Source of the DNA: Pristionchus mayeri
Lineage: Eukaryota; Nematoda; Chromadorea; Rhabditida; Neodiplogasteridae
DNA length: 64,000 bases
Assembly (NCBI GenBank): GCA_036245805.1
Contig: BTRK01000003.1
Coordinates: 19,743,292 to 19,807,291 of the forward strand
Direction: 5' to 3'
Below the pieces are notes generated by a model that was given only the letters and a program-made list of their open reading frames with translations, did no database searches and was not told the DNA's origin. Position numbers and translations under genes: made by a program. Each line of letters opens with the position of its first letter. The first letter of the stretch is position 1. Of the stretch, positions 33,520-51,700 are shown piece by piece.

Positions 33520-35110
33520 AAACCTAAAGTTCGCTCTGACTCCAAGCTAAAGGCAGTAATGACAGCAATTTTGGATATCCCTAAGAATGTGTTAATTAAC
33601 GATGCAAAATTGTTTTTCTTGTTTTTTTTTCCAATTACTTTATCTCCTTGCTGACGTCCTCACTCTTATTCCCTTCGGCAATCCACCAGCAGGTGGACAG
33701 CCGAAGTTGCCCTTCGAATGGGAGAGACGAAGGTGGTTCTTTTTGCTTTACTTCTTTTTTGTCTCCTCCAATTGAAGGTCTTCACATCGGCGAGCAACAT
33801 TCCTGAAGGATGAATTAAATTACTTCTTCATAAACTGAAATTGGTTGGGAGCTCGCACACGATCGAGCCAGACACTCGCTTATATGCTAGAGAGCGCGCT
33901 CTATTCACGCCGGTTTTGTGAGGCGAGAGAGTGTGAGGCAAGGAGGGAGAACAGAGAGTGCTCTGATTTCGCTCGATTTCATCTCACTATTTCACACCAA
34001 TCATAAGTCGTATGATAACTTTGGATGAAATGTGATATTCTGAATTTATTCGTAAAGCCGGTTCGATCGATGTAACTCGTTCATCTCGACATTGTGCTTG
34101 TGGTTTACATATTTATTTCAATAATTCATAAAATATGGTGCAGATAGTCATGATCAGCATCGAATTTTACCCCGGAAACCAGCCAACATTTCAAACTTTG
34201 GAGGTAACTTTCGCACCTTTGCGGAAAGAATTTCACATTTCATGAAAAGTCTCATGGCGGGGAAAATTGCATGCAACATGTCGAATGAGCTAGCACATCT
34301 CTCTACGATGCTCGCGACCATCATCGCAATGCTTCAAAACCAACAAAAGTGAAATCACCCTGTGGCATTTCCGGTTGCGATAGAGACTTGAAATTTCGGA
34401 TTTAGAATCCCTTATGTTCCGGCAGAAGAACTCCAACAGCTGGATGCTTGGATTTGTGTTTGACCGGATGCCCTACCCGCTCAGGAGCCTTCGCAACCGT
34501 GGGAATTTATCGTATCCCAGCCAAAATTTCCCCGACACGTCGCGTCGGAGCTAACCCTCAATAGCGACTGTTCGTCGCATCACTCTCCAAGCTAAAGTCA
34601 GTAATAACAGCAGTTTTGGATATCAATATGGAAGCGTTACTTAGCGTTGCAAAAGTTTTTTCTTTTTTTCCTTCTCTTACACTGCAGGTCGAACTTCCGC
34701 AGGCTGAACCATCTGCTGGGTGTGAGGAGGGTCGTTTTGGACGGACAGTATGGCTAGTGTGTCGATTCCCTGCCGGAATCGACACACACTTTTCAGGCTC
34801 CTAGTGCCTGCCTGTTCCCGCGAAATCTTCGCTTATATACCAGGGGGGGAGGGCGCACTCTATTCGCGCCGGGTTTGTGGTGGAGCGAGCGAGCGCAGAG
34901 AGAAGGGGAGAGGAGAGGAGAGAGTAGCGCCAATTTCGCTCGATTTCATCTCACTACTTCACTCCTGTTAAACTCCTATTTAGAAAATCGATGAAATTTG
35001 ATATTATGAATCCACTTGTTCGATCGGTTCAATTCGCTCATCGAAATTGTGTCAACGATAAGGTTATTTTCAATACTTATTTTAATAATTCATGAACTAT
35101 GAAGTAATGA
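33520..35110. repeat. Diverged local tandem duplication
   Basis: 33525-34140 and 34570-35110 share blocks in the same order: CTCCAAGCTAAAG.CAGTAAT with CAGCA.TTTTGGATATC, CTCGCTTATAT, GCGC.CTCTATTC.CGCCGG, TTTCGCTCGATTTCATCTCA and TTCAATACTTATTT/TTTATTTCAATAATTCAT. The spacing differs by indels. No intact exon was found in either copy. Confidence 0.7.
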
Positions 35111-35303
35111 AAATTAAACGGGGATCAATTCAATATCGAAGTGCGTATTCGAGACTCTCAGGATACAAATCATTGGTAAACCATGAAAAATAAAGAAGTC
35201 TGAAGGCAAGCGGTTAGCTGAAGTGTAGTCCTTCGATTGGAGGAAGATCAGCCGACGCAACGACTGAAGACAGAAATGAGGCGAAAAGAGGGAAAAGTCG
35301 TTC

Positions 35304-35525
35304 AGAGTCATCATCAAAGAGAGCGAATTCGCACAGGGAATGAAGAAGGCTGTAGATGACCTTACTCATTCTAGAGAACTTATGATATGTGTACATAGAT
35401 GCGAACCACATTCTAATATTTAGGATCTGTGAGATACGAGACATTCAGCAATGCGAACAAAAACTAATCCGTAGAGAATTGTGGTGAAAATATGTTCGAG
35501 AAGATCAGGAATTTCTTAATATTTA
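35304..35525 (+). pseudogene. Broken copy of the 3' end of the secreted helical gene
   Basis: TCAAAGAGAGCGAATTCGCA then CAGGGAATGAAGAA matches exon 6 of the gene at 11392-13230 (SDFVQGMKKAMDD), followed by intron-like sequence with GATCTGTGAGATAC and by TGTTCGAGAAGATCAGGAAT from the last exon. The last exon shifts to a stop after TTTCTTAATATTTAG, and the join is not preserved, so it is dead. Confidence 0.75.
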
Positions 35526-35831
35526 GCTGGAAATCATAGTGAATGTCCATTTCACTTGTATGTATTGTATTCATTCTTCGAAATAAACCACAAACAGTAA
35601 CACTTAATACATCATATAATTCATCTTTAATACACTTTGCAAATCATAATCTGCTGTAATTAGCCCAGAAACAACAATTGATTCGTAGTAAGAACAATGG
35701 ATGGAATCAGACAACTGAGAAGGTACTGTAAAGTCATCGTGGATGATGAAAGGCGCAGCACAAGGAAAAGACATAATCACAACGATGTCTACTCATATTG
35801 GATACGGTAGGTCGAGGGAGGGATACGGTAC

Positions 35832-41093
<5,262 letters not shown>

Positions 41094-41430
41094 TCTGCCT
41101 GGAAGGGAACAAATGAGTGAGGAAAGGGAGGAAGTGAAAGCGTGTAGAGCCACACGACGCTTCCCATGAGCGAAAGGGATAAGGTCAGATAATCCACAGC
41201 AATTTTAACGATAAAAGCGGCTAAATGAACCTGAATTAACGCATGAAAAGAAAGCGAAAATAAGGACACGTCAAAAATACCCGAAAGTGGCATAGAGCCG
41301 GAGCGTGATGCAGGACCGGATTAAAGTCGCCACACCAGTGAAAATTCAAATTTTGGAATTTAGCCAATGAAGCTCATTTTTTTAATTTTGTTAATTACAT
41401 TAATTTTTTATCTTTTTGTAAAAATTTTTG

Positions 41431-41439
41431 TGTTTAGAC
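41431..41439 (+). promoter_or_regulatory. Probable trans-splice acceptor before the TAP26-like gene
   Basis: TTTTTGTGTTTAG precedes ATG by two bases with no in-frame upstream exon. In nematodes this pattern marks spliced-leader addition. Confidence 0.45.
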
Positions 41440-42065
41440 ATGGCCAAAGTGAAGAAGAGCAAGCCTGCAAAATCTGGTGGCAGCGCGAGTGTCGAGGCAC
41501 CCTCCACCACTGTCAAGCCCGTCGACAGCGAAGGAAAAGTGTTAGTTCTAGCTAAATTAATTACTTCTACGATATTTAGTCAGTATACATAATATACAAT
41601 GAAAATCAACGATGGTAATACCATGTTGTAGCTCCTACAAGTATAAATGTGGATAATTAGTCATGAAGACGGGCACTTTTTGAAGGAAGAAGTCTCGACC
41701 GAACAACTTCCAGCGAGCGAAGGCGATCTTCGACAAGATCCAGAAGGAGAGACAGGAGGCAAAGGAGAAGAAGCAGCAAGATAGAGAGAAGAGAGAGAAG
41801 GCAATGGACCAGTACAACAAGAACAAGCAGAAAATGAACAAGGTTCGCTCGTGTTTCCTCTCGTTTTCGATGTTTACACCATGATGCTGTCCAGGAATTT
41901 AGTCCTGTTATATTATAGTCTATTCGTCATATAAAAGTCTGGCATGTGCTTGGAAAATTATGTAAAAAATATATTCAGGCTCTAAAGAAGAAGAACCGCA
42001 AGGGTCAGCCGAATTTGGGCGCGCAGGTCGCCGTGATCCTCGAGAAACTACAGGGCAAGAAGTAG
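41440..42065 (+). CDS. TAP26/CCDC59-like rRNA-processing protein
   Basis: Three exons (41440-41538, 41690-41842, 41979-42065) give 112 residues. The protein is very basic and coiled: RPNNFQRAKAIFDKIQKERQ, then runs of KEKKQQDREKREKAMDQY, and ends KKKNRKGQPNLGAQVAVILE KLQGKK in two pieces. The KGQPNL...LQ..LLEKIQ-type tail is the most conserved part of CCDC59/TAP26, a nucleolar protein linked to pre-rRNA processing. The N-terminus (KVKKSKPAKSGG) is nuclear-targeting in character. It is shorter than vertebrate members. It diverges from asna-1. Confidence 0.6.
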
Positions 42066-42722
42066 TGCCCCTCATCATGATTTGTCATTGTTGTCCGCTT
42101 GTTAATTCGTTCTTGTTGATGTATAAAGATATTCACATCTGTACAGTGTCTTTTCTTCGGATTCCATCGGTTGATTACCGAATACAACTATCTCCCCCCT
42201 TGTTTTCTCTGAATACCCGCAGGGAGAGCGGATCCTGTAAACGACCTTTCTGGGAAAGTCATTGGCTCTCTCACTGACTCCTCTAACTGCGAGAGAGTGA
42301 GAATCCCCCAGGAGAGAGGGAAGGACACATCTGGCCCCGTGGAATGCCTCCTTTGTCCCTTCCTCCTTCCCATACCGTCTAAACCCTACCATTCATCTTC
42401 TCATCCCCCTCTCAGTCCCACAAAGAGAGTAGATCTAGCGTGACATCAATCCCTAGCGAGAATGAATCAATAGTTGAGACGGTAGGTAGGTAGGTCATTA
42501 GCCGTTAATGGTCCTTGGTTGTCCCGCTGTGTGCTAGTGAGAGGAAGAGAGGTATTCATCGCGCACCGATTCTTATCGTCTTTCTCCCCTTCCCAACACG
42601 ATGTTTTGAGGGTATTCCCTCACTCGCCATTTGACTTGAGGCCATTTCCATGCCCATATCAGCTGTTGTCTCTTACATCGTCGTACCAATGATGTCTAAT
42701 TTCTGTCTGATCGAGGGTATTC
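42066..42722. other. Intergenic, nothing recognised
   Basis: About 650 bases between the TAP26-like gene and the sas-4-like gene, likely holding the 3' UTR of the first and the promoter of the second. No exon, RNA or repeat seen. Confidence 0.4.
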
Positions 42723-45700
42723 ATGACCTCTAAACCGCGGCCCTTCCTCAAGAAGGGACAGGGAAAGTACACCAAGGCATGTTTTTGTTTTCAGTATTGT
42801 TTTTTCATTGGAAGAATTCCAAAAGGGATTTATCGATTGGTTTCCAGATTGAGTACCCGGTGCTCCGTCGATCGGGCGTCTACCAGCCGCCACCCGATGG
42901 GCAAGTCGAGCTGCAGCAGCGCCTGCAGCACAGGCAATCCCCGCAGCAGCGCAGATCGATGCCTCGAAGGGAGGAAAGGAGGGAGCAGGTACGGGATGCT
43001 TGCACTACTCTCACTCGATGATGAACACTACGGAGAGTTTGATTCGAACCCCATACCTTAGGATCTAACCATAGGAATGATACTATGGTAGATCCGACCA
43101 TGTGGTTTTTCATCAGTGGCAAAATCACTCGCGAGCAGAAATTGTGATTATGAATGTTCGCTTAACTGCTCTCGCAGGGATTTCTCAAATTTTGTGGTTA
43201 GGAAAATATTTGGGGGGGGGGGGGGGGTGGAATGTGAGCCTTCGATGTTCACGCTTCTGTTAAACAACAGTTTGATGCAATTAGCGTAAACGATAACTTT
43301 GCGTGCAAGCCTCATCCGCTATGACTGAGTAGTTGCAGCCATCCCACCCGCTCTCCTCCACGTCCTCTTCCCCTCTCGTCGCTCCCTCCCTCGCCGTGCC
43401 TCGTCTGAACATGCCCTCGGAGACGGGCGTCCTGGGCCAGAGAAGTCCTTCCGTCTCGGACTACTCCAGAACGGTGAGCACGAAGATGTCGTAATTGGTC
43501 TGGGAGAGAAGATTCACAGATTATTATTGATAACTAGTGGTATGTTGTTGTGAAGGATCAACACGGGGCGGACTCTTCATTAACGATTCCGAGATACCCT
43601 ACGAATTTCTTAGGTGTCTGGCCCTCCCCCTCCCCCCTTCCCCTCTTATCCCCACTCATGTCGAGATATCTCTCCCCGTTTTCGGTCCTTCAACCCCTCA
43701 ATGGATGAGAAGGATGGGGAAGTGATAGGGGGAGGGATGTGGACAATAATTCAAAGTATCCTCAAATGGCCGTTCAGAGTGATTCTCCGCCTCGCACGAC
43801 AGCCTTCGGATCGAGTCTCGAGAGGAGAATGGGCGAATCGGACGAGGGAGTGAGGGACATGATGAGCAACTCCCCCGGACTACCCGTAAGTTGGAATTGT
43901 TTTATTTTAAAAATCGATAATGCATTCTATCAGGTTGTTGCGAAAGTCTTGCTCGATTTTATCATTGTAATACTTCTGTCTGCGTTGGCATTCGAATTCA
44001 TTTCAGACTTACCTCGTTTTTCTTATAATATGAGGGTATCAATGTCCATTCTAGCGCACCTTAGATCAGACCTCTCATTTCATTTAGGAATGCTTACTTA
44101 TAGTTCAAATCTTGCGATATGACTTTTCCTTCTATCATAATTTTATGGAGAATAGAGATATGGCCATACCTGAAGTACAAGCGTGCATTGCTATGTTAAT
44201 ACATCACTTATGATCACTTACTATTAGTCAGTGCTAAAATCCTTTCTTTAGACGTGTCTCTTTTTGGGAATGTATAGTGAAAACATTTTAGCTAAATACG
44301 ATTTTGTCTTCACGTTTTTGGGTAAGGAGGCACAGGGATCAATATCGACCGAAATTATAATTATCTTATTATGTTCTTCTTAAAAATGAAGTACCGGAAT
44401 TATTCATAATTGCGTTGAGTAGATATGGCTATTCGAATCATTGAAAGGATTCTTGGAATGCTGAATTTGATATTTCTATCAAGTTTTCATTTATTGCGCA
44501 GCTTGAATGATCGATCTTTTGTGCTGGTGTTATCGAGCACACTATGCTCTTCCAAAATATATATGGATTTTATTTGGACTTCGATCTCTTGTATCTGACA
44601 GATCAGAATTCACACCAAATTTCGTTGCAACATTTTTGCTAATTTATGAAATCTCAAATTTCATGGCATGTATTCTGATCACGATTGAAATCAATTATGC
44701 TCGTGAAACAACGGTTCACCCTCTTCAACAATTCTGAGATATCAGGCACTTGAGTTCAGAAGGGAGAAAAATCGGAAAGATTAAACGCCGAGCAAGACTT
44801 TCGCAACAACCTAATAAAAAAAGAAATAATTGCAGTCTGGCCGTCCTCGCACAGCAGGCACCGTCGATTCGGGATTCGCCAGAGAGGAGTCAGTTCACCT
44901 TTTTAAAAATTTATTTATCGTACACCACAATGGTACTTCAGCAGGTGAAGAATGTTCGTGAAAATGGGGAGCAGGGCGAGGAAAGAATATACCTTTTTAT
45001 CCTTAACCTGTAGAATAAAAGGCTCATAGATTAGTGATTAGAACTTAATATCTCGCACTATGTACAGGTTTCGACGCGTCTAATTAGCAGAAAAAAATTT
45101 AAAGAGAAGACAACTCATGTGGTCGTGTTCTCCTTGCAGGCCGCTCTCTCCCGTTTCCTCGACGGGAGATACTCGTGCCTCATCGATCCCATCCATGGTC
45201 GAAGAATTGACCTATCAGCGAATGGCCGCCGAACACCGCCAAGAGGACGGTACGATGGTTGTAGATTGAAGTACAAATGTTTACGATTGTTTGTGGTAAT
45301 AACTTGGACAAACATGGAGTTATATCTGGTCAACTTGGTTTTTCAACAGTACACTTTGTGTTTTGGTGCCACACTTGTTGCCCATAAGCACAACTAGGCA
45401 ATTGATTCACTCTCAGTTTTAGTCACTTATAATTTGTGAAACATTTAGACGGCCTCAACTCGTCTCGCTATCTCCCCCGCACTCCGCCCTCTCCAGCAGC
45501 TGCAGCAGTCGATGAGGAGGAGGTGAAGGTCGAGCCTGCTGCATCTGCCGCCCCGCCCATCCCCAGTGCCAGGAGGAGTCGGCTGCAGGGTGAGTGAGAG
45601 AGGGATGAGGAGTGGGGTGAAATGACGTTGTGTAGTTTGTAATCTACGTTTTGTATTTGTTATGATAGCATTTATCATAACAACTACAAAACTGTGTGCA

Positions 45701-48700
45701 TTGTGGTTTCAACGTAGAAACCAATTCTTGTCTAGGCAAATTAGAGATGCAGACTTAATAACGGTCAGATGTGAGTGTGTGTAATTAATTCTTTATCCGT
45801 AATCGACCTGTCGTTCAGATCAGTCAGTGATCGGGGACACGACACATGAGTTCGAGCGACGTGAGCAGGAAGCACTCAGAGGAGAGAGAAGAGGTCAGCA
45901 GAGGGGAATATTCTCTTGATTTCCTGAAAATCTCAATATACTTTTCCTCTAATCCAGTGTTTCAATCATTAGGATATTTTTAGCAAAGATTAAGATAATT
46001 CGAAATTTATGGAATTCGCAGGAATGGCCGCTTACTCGAATCTCTCTTCCGACTCGGACTTCTCCACCGCCACCAACCACATGCGGAAGGACGCGAGACA
46101 GGTGCTCACGCGGGTCCGAGCTGACAAGGGAGAGGTACTGTAGGATGGAGGAGTACGGTAGTTCACGTGTTCCATACAGTAGCCCCACCCTTGAAGCTGG
46201 CCGCACTAGAGTTGTCGGAATTGAATCAACAGGTACGATTGCAGGAGATGATCCCTCGTTGGCAAGCCCCTTCCGCCCCGCAGCAAAGAATGAGTGAGTC
46301 TAGTCAGAGTGAATTTAGCATTTTATCACCAGTATGACACCCAGTGCAGTCCATTGGGTCGAATGCGTTTCATGAAGAGCTAAGACGACTATCCGACGAA
46401 TTTAGCAATAATGAAAATATTGATTTTCCTATTCTTACCTCTCCTGGTTTGCAGTGGGAACTCGTCTAGAGGAGACAGTCCACTCCGACGCCTCCGTCCT
46501 TTCTCCCATCGAGAACTCGGATGGACAGCCGAAGAACATGGTCGAAGGCCTCTCATTCCGAGGATCCGAACGTGGGTTGGCTTGGCTACTGGCAGATGTA
46601 TAGGTTACTGCATTTCATTATCGATACATGGAAGAACGATGAGATGGTTGTCCCTCGATAACCTTGATATGTCTTCATGGTCTGATCACTCTCCTTCCAG
46701 CTGGTTCTTCTCGTCCTGCTTCCGTCTCTTCGAACTTCCGAATAGCGACGTCCAGCGTGGAATCAGGAGGAGGACCAGCTGCAGCTGCAAGAGGGAGGGA
46801 GAGGGAGGAGGGAGTTCATCGATCGAGTCAGTTCCCCTCTCAACTCAATCTGAGGAGGCGAAGCCAGGACGAGTGTAAGTTCAAGTTTCGATTAACATAA
46901 ATGATATAGGGAGATATACAATGGCATGCATTTGGGCCAACTCTCGAAGATTTATCCATTCATTCATTCCGTAGGGATTGCTGTTATGATGTATGATTCC
47001 CAACTCTTGGTTGTAGACTCTGAAGCTTCGAGTGGATCGACGGCAGCTGCGAGGAGGTATCTGCGTGAGTTTCGCATATTTTTGTTTCTTGTTTTTGTTT
47101 TTGCAAAATTTCGACCAGTGTTTTGAATAATATTTGAAAAAATACAACCATGAATTCTTCGTTTGCGCAGCCAATGAGTTATTCTCAGTGGGCGAGCGGC
47201 TGCCATTGCACCAGGTCGGAAGATCAGGAGCAGAGATAACCGGAACGCAGCAGGTGAGAAGGAAGGGGGTACTGTAGGGTGAACTATGCTACGGTAGCAC
47301 CTGGCTCAGTTCGTTTATAAATATAATACATTCGTGTTTGGCTGTTGAAGTAGTGTTTATTTTTGTTTATATGGCAGAAACTGTTGTATGTGTACATCTA
47401 GCCATAACCGTCCCTCCCTGACGACTCTTCTTTCTCGTGATAGTTATTCTCTTGCAGCGACCTCGCCACCAGACTCGCGCCTCTCAAGCCACCCTCAGGC
47501 AGCCGTCGATCGGCATTCACGAAGATTAGTGAGTGATCTTTGATGGAAGTGATTCCTATGTAGTCCGTAGATAAATTGTGCATGAAAATCCCCCTTTGCG
47601 AACAAGTGATCTGCCTCATCTTCTTAGTGTTACTTTGACCAGTCTTTGATATTTTGCAGCTCTCGTCCTAATTATGAAGAGGAGGAGGAGGTCTTCGACT
47701 ACAGTCAGCGATTCACAATGGATCGACGGAGGGATGATCTGAGAAGAGGAGAGACGACGAGAGAGGAGAGGAAGTGGATGGATGTGGAGAGAAGAGAGAG
47801 GGAGGTGGAGAAGGAACGACAGGTGAGAGCAGAGGAGCACAGACACTTCTTCGAAATTGGGCCAACCCCTACCCACTCATTTCTAGGTATCTCTCCCTTG
47901 ATTTTCGGTCACAGATGAAAAACCCACGGTCAAACCTACCATAGGATTAATCCTATGGTGGATCTTAAGGTATGGGGTTCGAATCCCAACCTCTACAGTC
48001 ACCTTTGCCAAGCTTCGGGGGAAGTAGCCAACAGTAGGCAAAAATTGTACGAGCTTGGCAAAAGTAACTGCAGAGGCCGGGACTCGAACCCACCCCACCA
48101 TAGTATGTAAGTCACGGCGCCTTAACCCACTAGGCCACGGTTTCCAACGGTAGGATGACCATGCTTTTTCATCTCTGTTTTCGGTCGCACAATCCCTCTG
48201 CGATGGGGAGAGAAATGAGAGGGGGGGGGGGGAATATCGAAGCAGTGCCGGAGCAGATTCACGCTCAAGCAACTCTAGACAACATCTTGTATTGTTTGTT
48301 CACAACACTGATGCGCTTGGTAGCAATTAAAACTTGCAGAGGCTGCAACGTATGGAAGTGCAACTGCTGAATGGAATCGGCCACTTCGACCTGGCAGAGG
48401 CTGCCTTCAGAAGTATGATGGAGGAGGTACGGTAGTAGACGAACTGGAGTACGATAGTCGCGTGATATCGATTGAATTGCAGTTTTGCATCGAGCATGAT
48501 AGGCAAGTGCTCAAGGTGGCCGAAGCGTACCAAGTGAGGGAAAACAAAGCGAAAGAAGAGGAAAAGAAGAGTAAGATTGAGACGGAACAGGTGGGTAGAG
48601 GAGGTGGACTTGTGGAAAATTGCAATGATTCGGTGTTGATCGTATCACATAAATATTGATTGTTGATAATCGTTGGGATTACCGAAATCGCTTGAAGGTA

Positions 48701-51700
48701 CGAGCAGAGTTGGAGAAGGAGCGGCAATTGATGAGAAAGAACGAAGCAGCGAAAGTGAAGGAATGGCGGATTAAGGTGAATTGAAGAAGATGCTATCTTA
48801 TTGATTGATTTTAGAATGAAAATATTCTAAATGTTTCATAAAATTTGCAATATTCCATGCGTTTCAACTATGGTTTCACTCCAGTTTACTGTGGGAGTAG
48901 AATGCATAGCAATGTGGTTTCATGATAAACTTCTTCGCGTACATTAATACTCGCGGAACGGCACATATTTTGCTGTGAATATTTCCGCGAGTATTGTTGT
49001 TCTTGTTTATCATGACACCGCGTTGCTACGCATTCTACTTTCACGGTAATTCCATGTTGCAGTTTGAAGCAGAGCAGAAGAAATACGAGGAGGAGAAGAA
49101 GAAATACGGAGAGGAGAAGACGAAGAATGCAGCTGATGCAGCAAGGAGGAAGGTCGTCGAGTCGAAGACCAAGAAGTGAGCAGCACTATGACGTCATGCC
49201 GCCTTTAATGTATCATAGGCGGCATGACGTCATAGTTCCCATCCGACCTAGTGCCGTAGTAAGCCATTCGAGGGACTTGACGATACTTCGTTGGCTACCC
49301 AACCCTCTCATTTCCCATCCCCATTCATCATTGAGGGGTTGATCGGCCGAAAATCAGGGAGGAATGCCTAGAAATGAATGGCTTAGATGAGGGAGAGGGG
49401 GGGGGGAGAAGTGCCGCATAGACTATGTGTAATGATATAATGATATATAGATAGTGCCGCATAGTGCCTAGATAGGGTTATAGCCGAATAAGGATCATTT
49501 CCCACCATTTGATTGGTTCTCATCCTCTCCATCTCTTCAGGGCCCTCGATGAGGCAACGGCGGAGATCGCCGATCTCAGGCGCAAGAACGAGCGCATGAG
49601 CAAGAGGATCGAGGAATTTGAAAGGGGAAAGTAAGGCATTTTGACTCTTTAGGATTAACTCTTAAAATATATTTTTCTTGCTATGCTCATTGCAAGCTCT
49701 CCCCACCTACTTCCTCTTGCAATACGGTCCGGGTTTCAGAAAAAGTTCCACAAAATAGCGAATTTTATCTAGAATCTCGAATGTCACTTTTCATTGCTCA
49801 TTGCGGTTTCTCAACTTGAACAAAGACTCCAATGGGTCTTCTCTTCCATTATTAGTGGTCTCACTTTGCTAGCAAGAAACATAAATCCACGATGTTGGCA
49901 GTGTCCGTTGTCTCTCAGGGCGATGGCGCGTAGTCGATCCGCGCATCGTGCTTGCCTCGAACGCGTGGAGAACGAGGCGGCTGCGGCACCTCGGAGGAAT
50001 GGAATGATGACGATGACGAGAGGAGGATCGAGCAGTGGAATGGGAAAGGTCAGTGGGAGAGGGGATGAGGGCAGATTGAGATTAGAGATGATCCTCCTAA
50101 AGTGCGATGCTCACCCGTGGAATGTTCAACGATGATTGGCTAATGATCCTCTTTCTCATTCTAAAGAATAGTTTTAAAATAAATAATGTTACAATTCAGG
50201 AGAACGAGATGGTCCCCTCTCCTCCGCTCGCAGGTGCATTCGGTGCTGCCCCGCAGGGCATTCTCCCTCAGGGCATTCTCAAGAGGAACCAGGTGAACCA
50301 AGTGAGGTTCGCCGACGAGACCTACACCGTCCCGCCAGACGAGACATTCACTGTCGAGCAGCAGCTCCCTTCGTTCGTGAGTCGATTATCGATTGACCGA
50401 ATAGAAAAGCTGGGTGTATAATGATCTACTGAACAAATTGTTTCCCTCTTGTCTGCACAAAGACATTTTTATTGAAACGATTAATCGGGAACAAAATAGC
50501 GATTTTAGAATGAGCATTTTTTAAGTTATTATGACTCTAAAATACTGCAAATAAATAGCTGTGCTTTCAGTTCGAGACTGGTCGTGGGATGAGTGAGTTC
50601 GGGCCCGTGATCTACTACCGCAACGATCTCGGCAGCACGGTCGGTGATGCTGCTCTCTTTTAGGCTCTTATGAAGATCCTGTAGCCTTGGGATTCGGTAG
50701 CGGCAATATCGATTGTGCAGTATCGCGCGCACAAGCCCGCCTGTGGCGACATCATCATCGAGCACGCGAATGGCGACCTGAAGCATCTGCGCGGTAGATC
50801 GACTACTGTAAGTGGGGAGTGGATGCGGTATCAAGATGGGGGCGAGGATACGGTACCTGAATGGGGAGATAATATGGTACCAGTATGGATTCTCTTGTGA
50901 GTATGCCTGTTGCAGTTCAACTGGTTACGGTCGAATGGAGTCATGGAGTTGGAAGTGTGGGGATCCAGATGCCAGGTCAAGTACTGCATCTCCGATGGCT
51001 CGGTGAGGCGTGGTTTCTGAGCTTGCAGATAAAAGGAGCCTGAAACCTCAATCGCGCAGCCATTACATTGAAACCTTGTAGTGAATTCGTGCTAATTTGG
51101 CTAGCTTGTGTGTATTCGGCTGTAAATTTTCTTTAAAAAATACCTTTACCAGGAGATGGAAGAGGGAGGAACTCGTGGCTTTATTTGTGTGCTATTTCCC
51201 AACTTGCTGCATATTTCACTAAAATTCAAAATTCGAATCTTTGTCTTAATTCTACTCTCTTTCTCTCGACTGGAAGAGTTATAGGAAATATCGATTTTAG
51301 AAATATACCCGAAGTGGGCGTCGTACTTCTGACTATGACCTCGTTACTTCTTGCAGTTGGAAATCCTCCGATCGGGCAGGGAGGTCACGAAGTGCGGATT
51401 GGTGGGGGGAGAAGTGCAGCGAGTGGAAGTGATGATGAATCGAGAGGAGGGAACGAGGCACTTCGAGATGTCAGTGGCACTCTATCCTTGTTCAAATCCA
51501 GCCAGGCAGAGAGAACTCGCAATATGTTGCAATTTTGTTTTAAAGTTACCCAACAACCGTCAAATTATTCACGGCAAAAGGAGCGAAAAGTATGCAAAAC
51601 CAAGAGAGGACGTGATCTGAAACGCGCGCAAATTCAAATAATATCACGAGTGTTTTGTAACTCTAAATGAGTGGTTCTTCGTTTCAGTTGGCGGGACAAC

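Noticed and set aside
33448..33654. 68-codon plus-strand open frame beginning MATSPHHVKFPEEF
   Set aside because: It lies at the edge of the diverged duplication, becomes a T-rich hydrophobic tail and has no homologous open frame in the second copy.
41367..41555. Open frame starting with a strongly hydrophobic stretch before the TAP26-like gene
   Set aside because: It is out of frame with the supported exon and arises from T-rich pre-acceptor DNA.
46411..46878. 155-codon open frame inside the sas-4 region with a signal-peptide-like start
   Set aside because: It crosses an intron and reads two sas-4 exons in the wrong frame; the other frame continues the Ser/Arg-rich protein with matching phases.
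48065..48145. A functional tRNA gene
   Set aside because: A and B boxes are present but no paired acceptor stem was found, and the body is shared with another repeat copy, so a SINE-like origin fits better.
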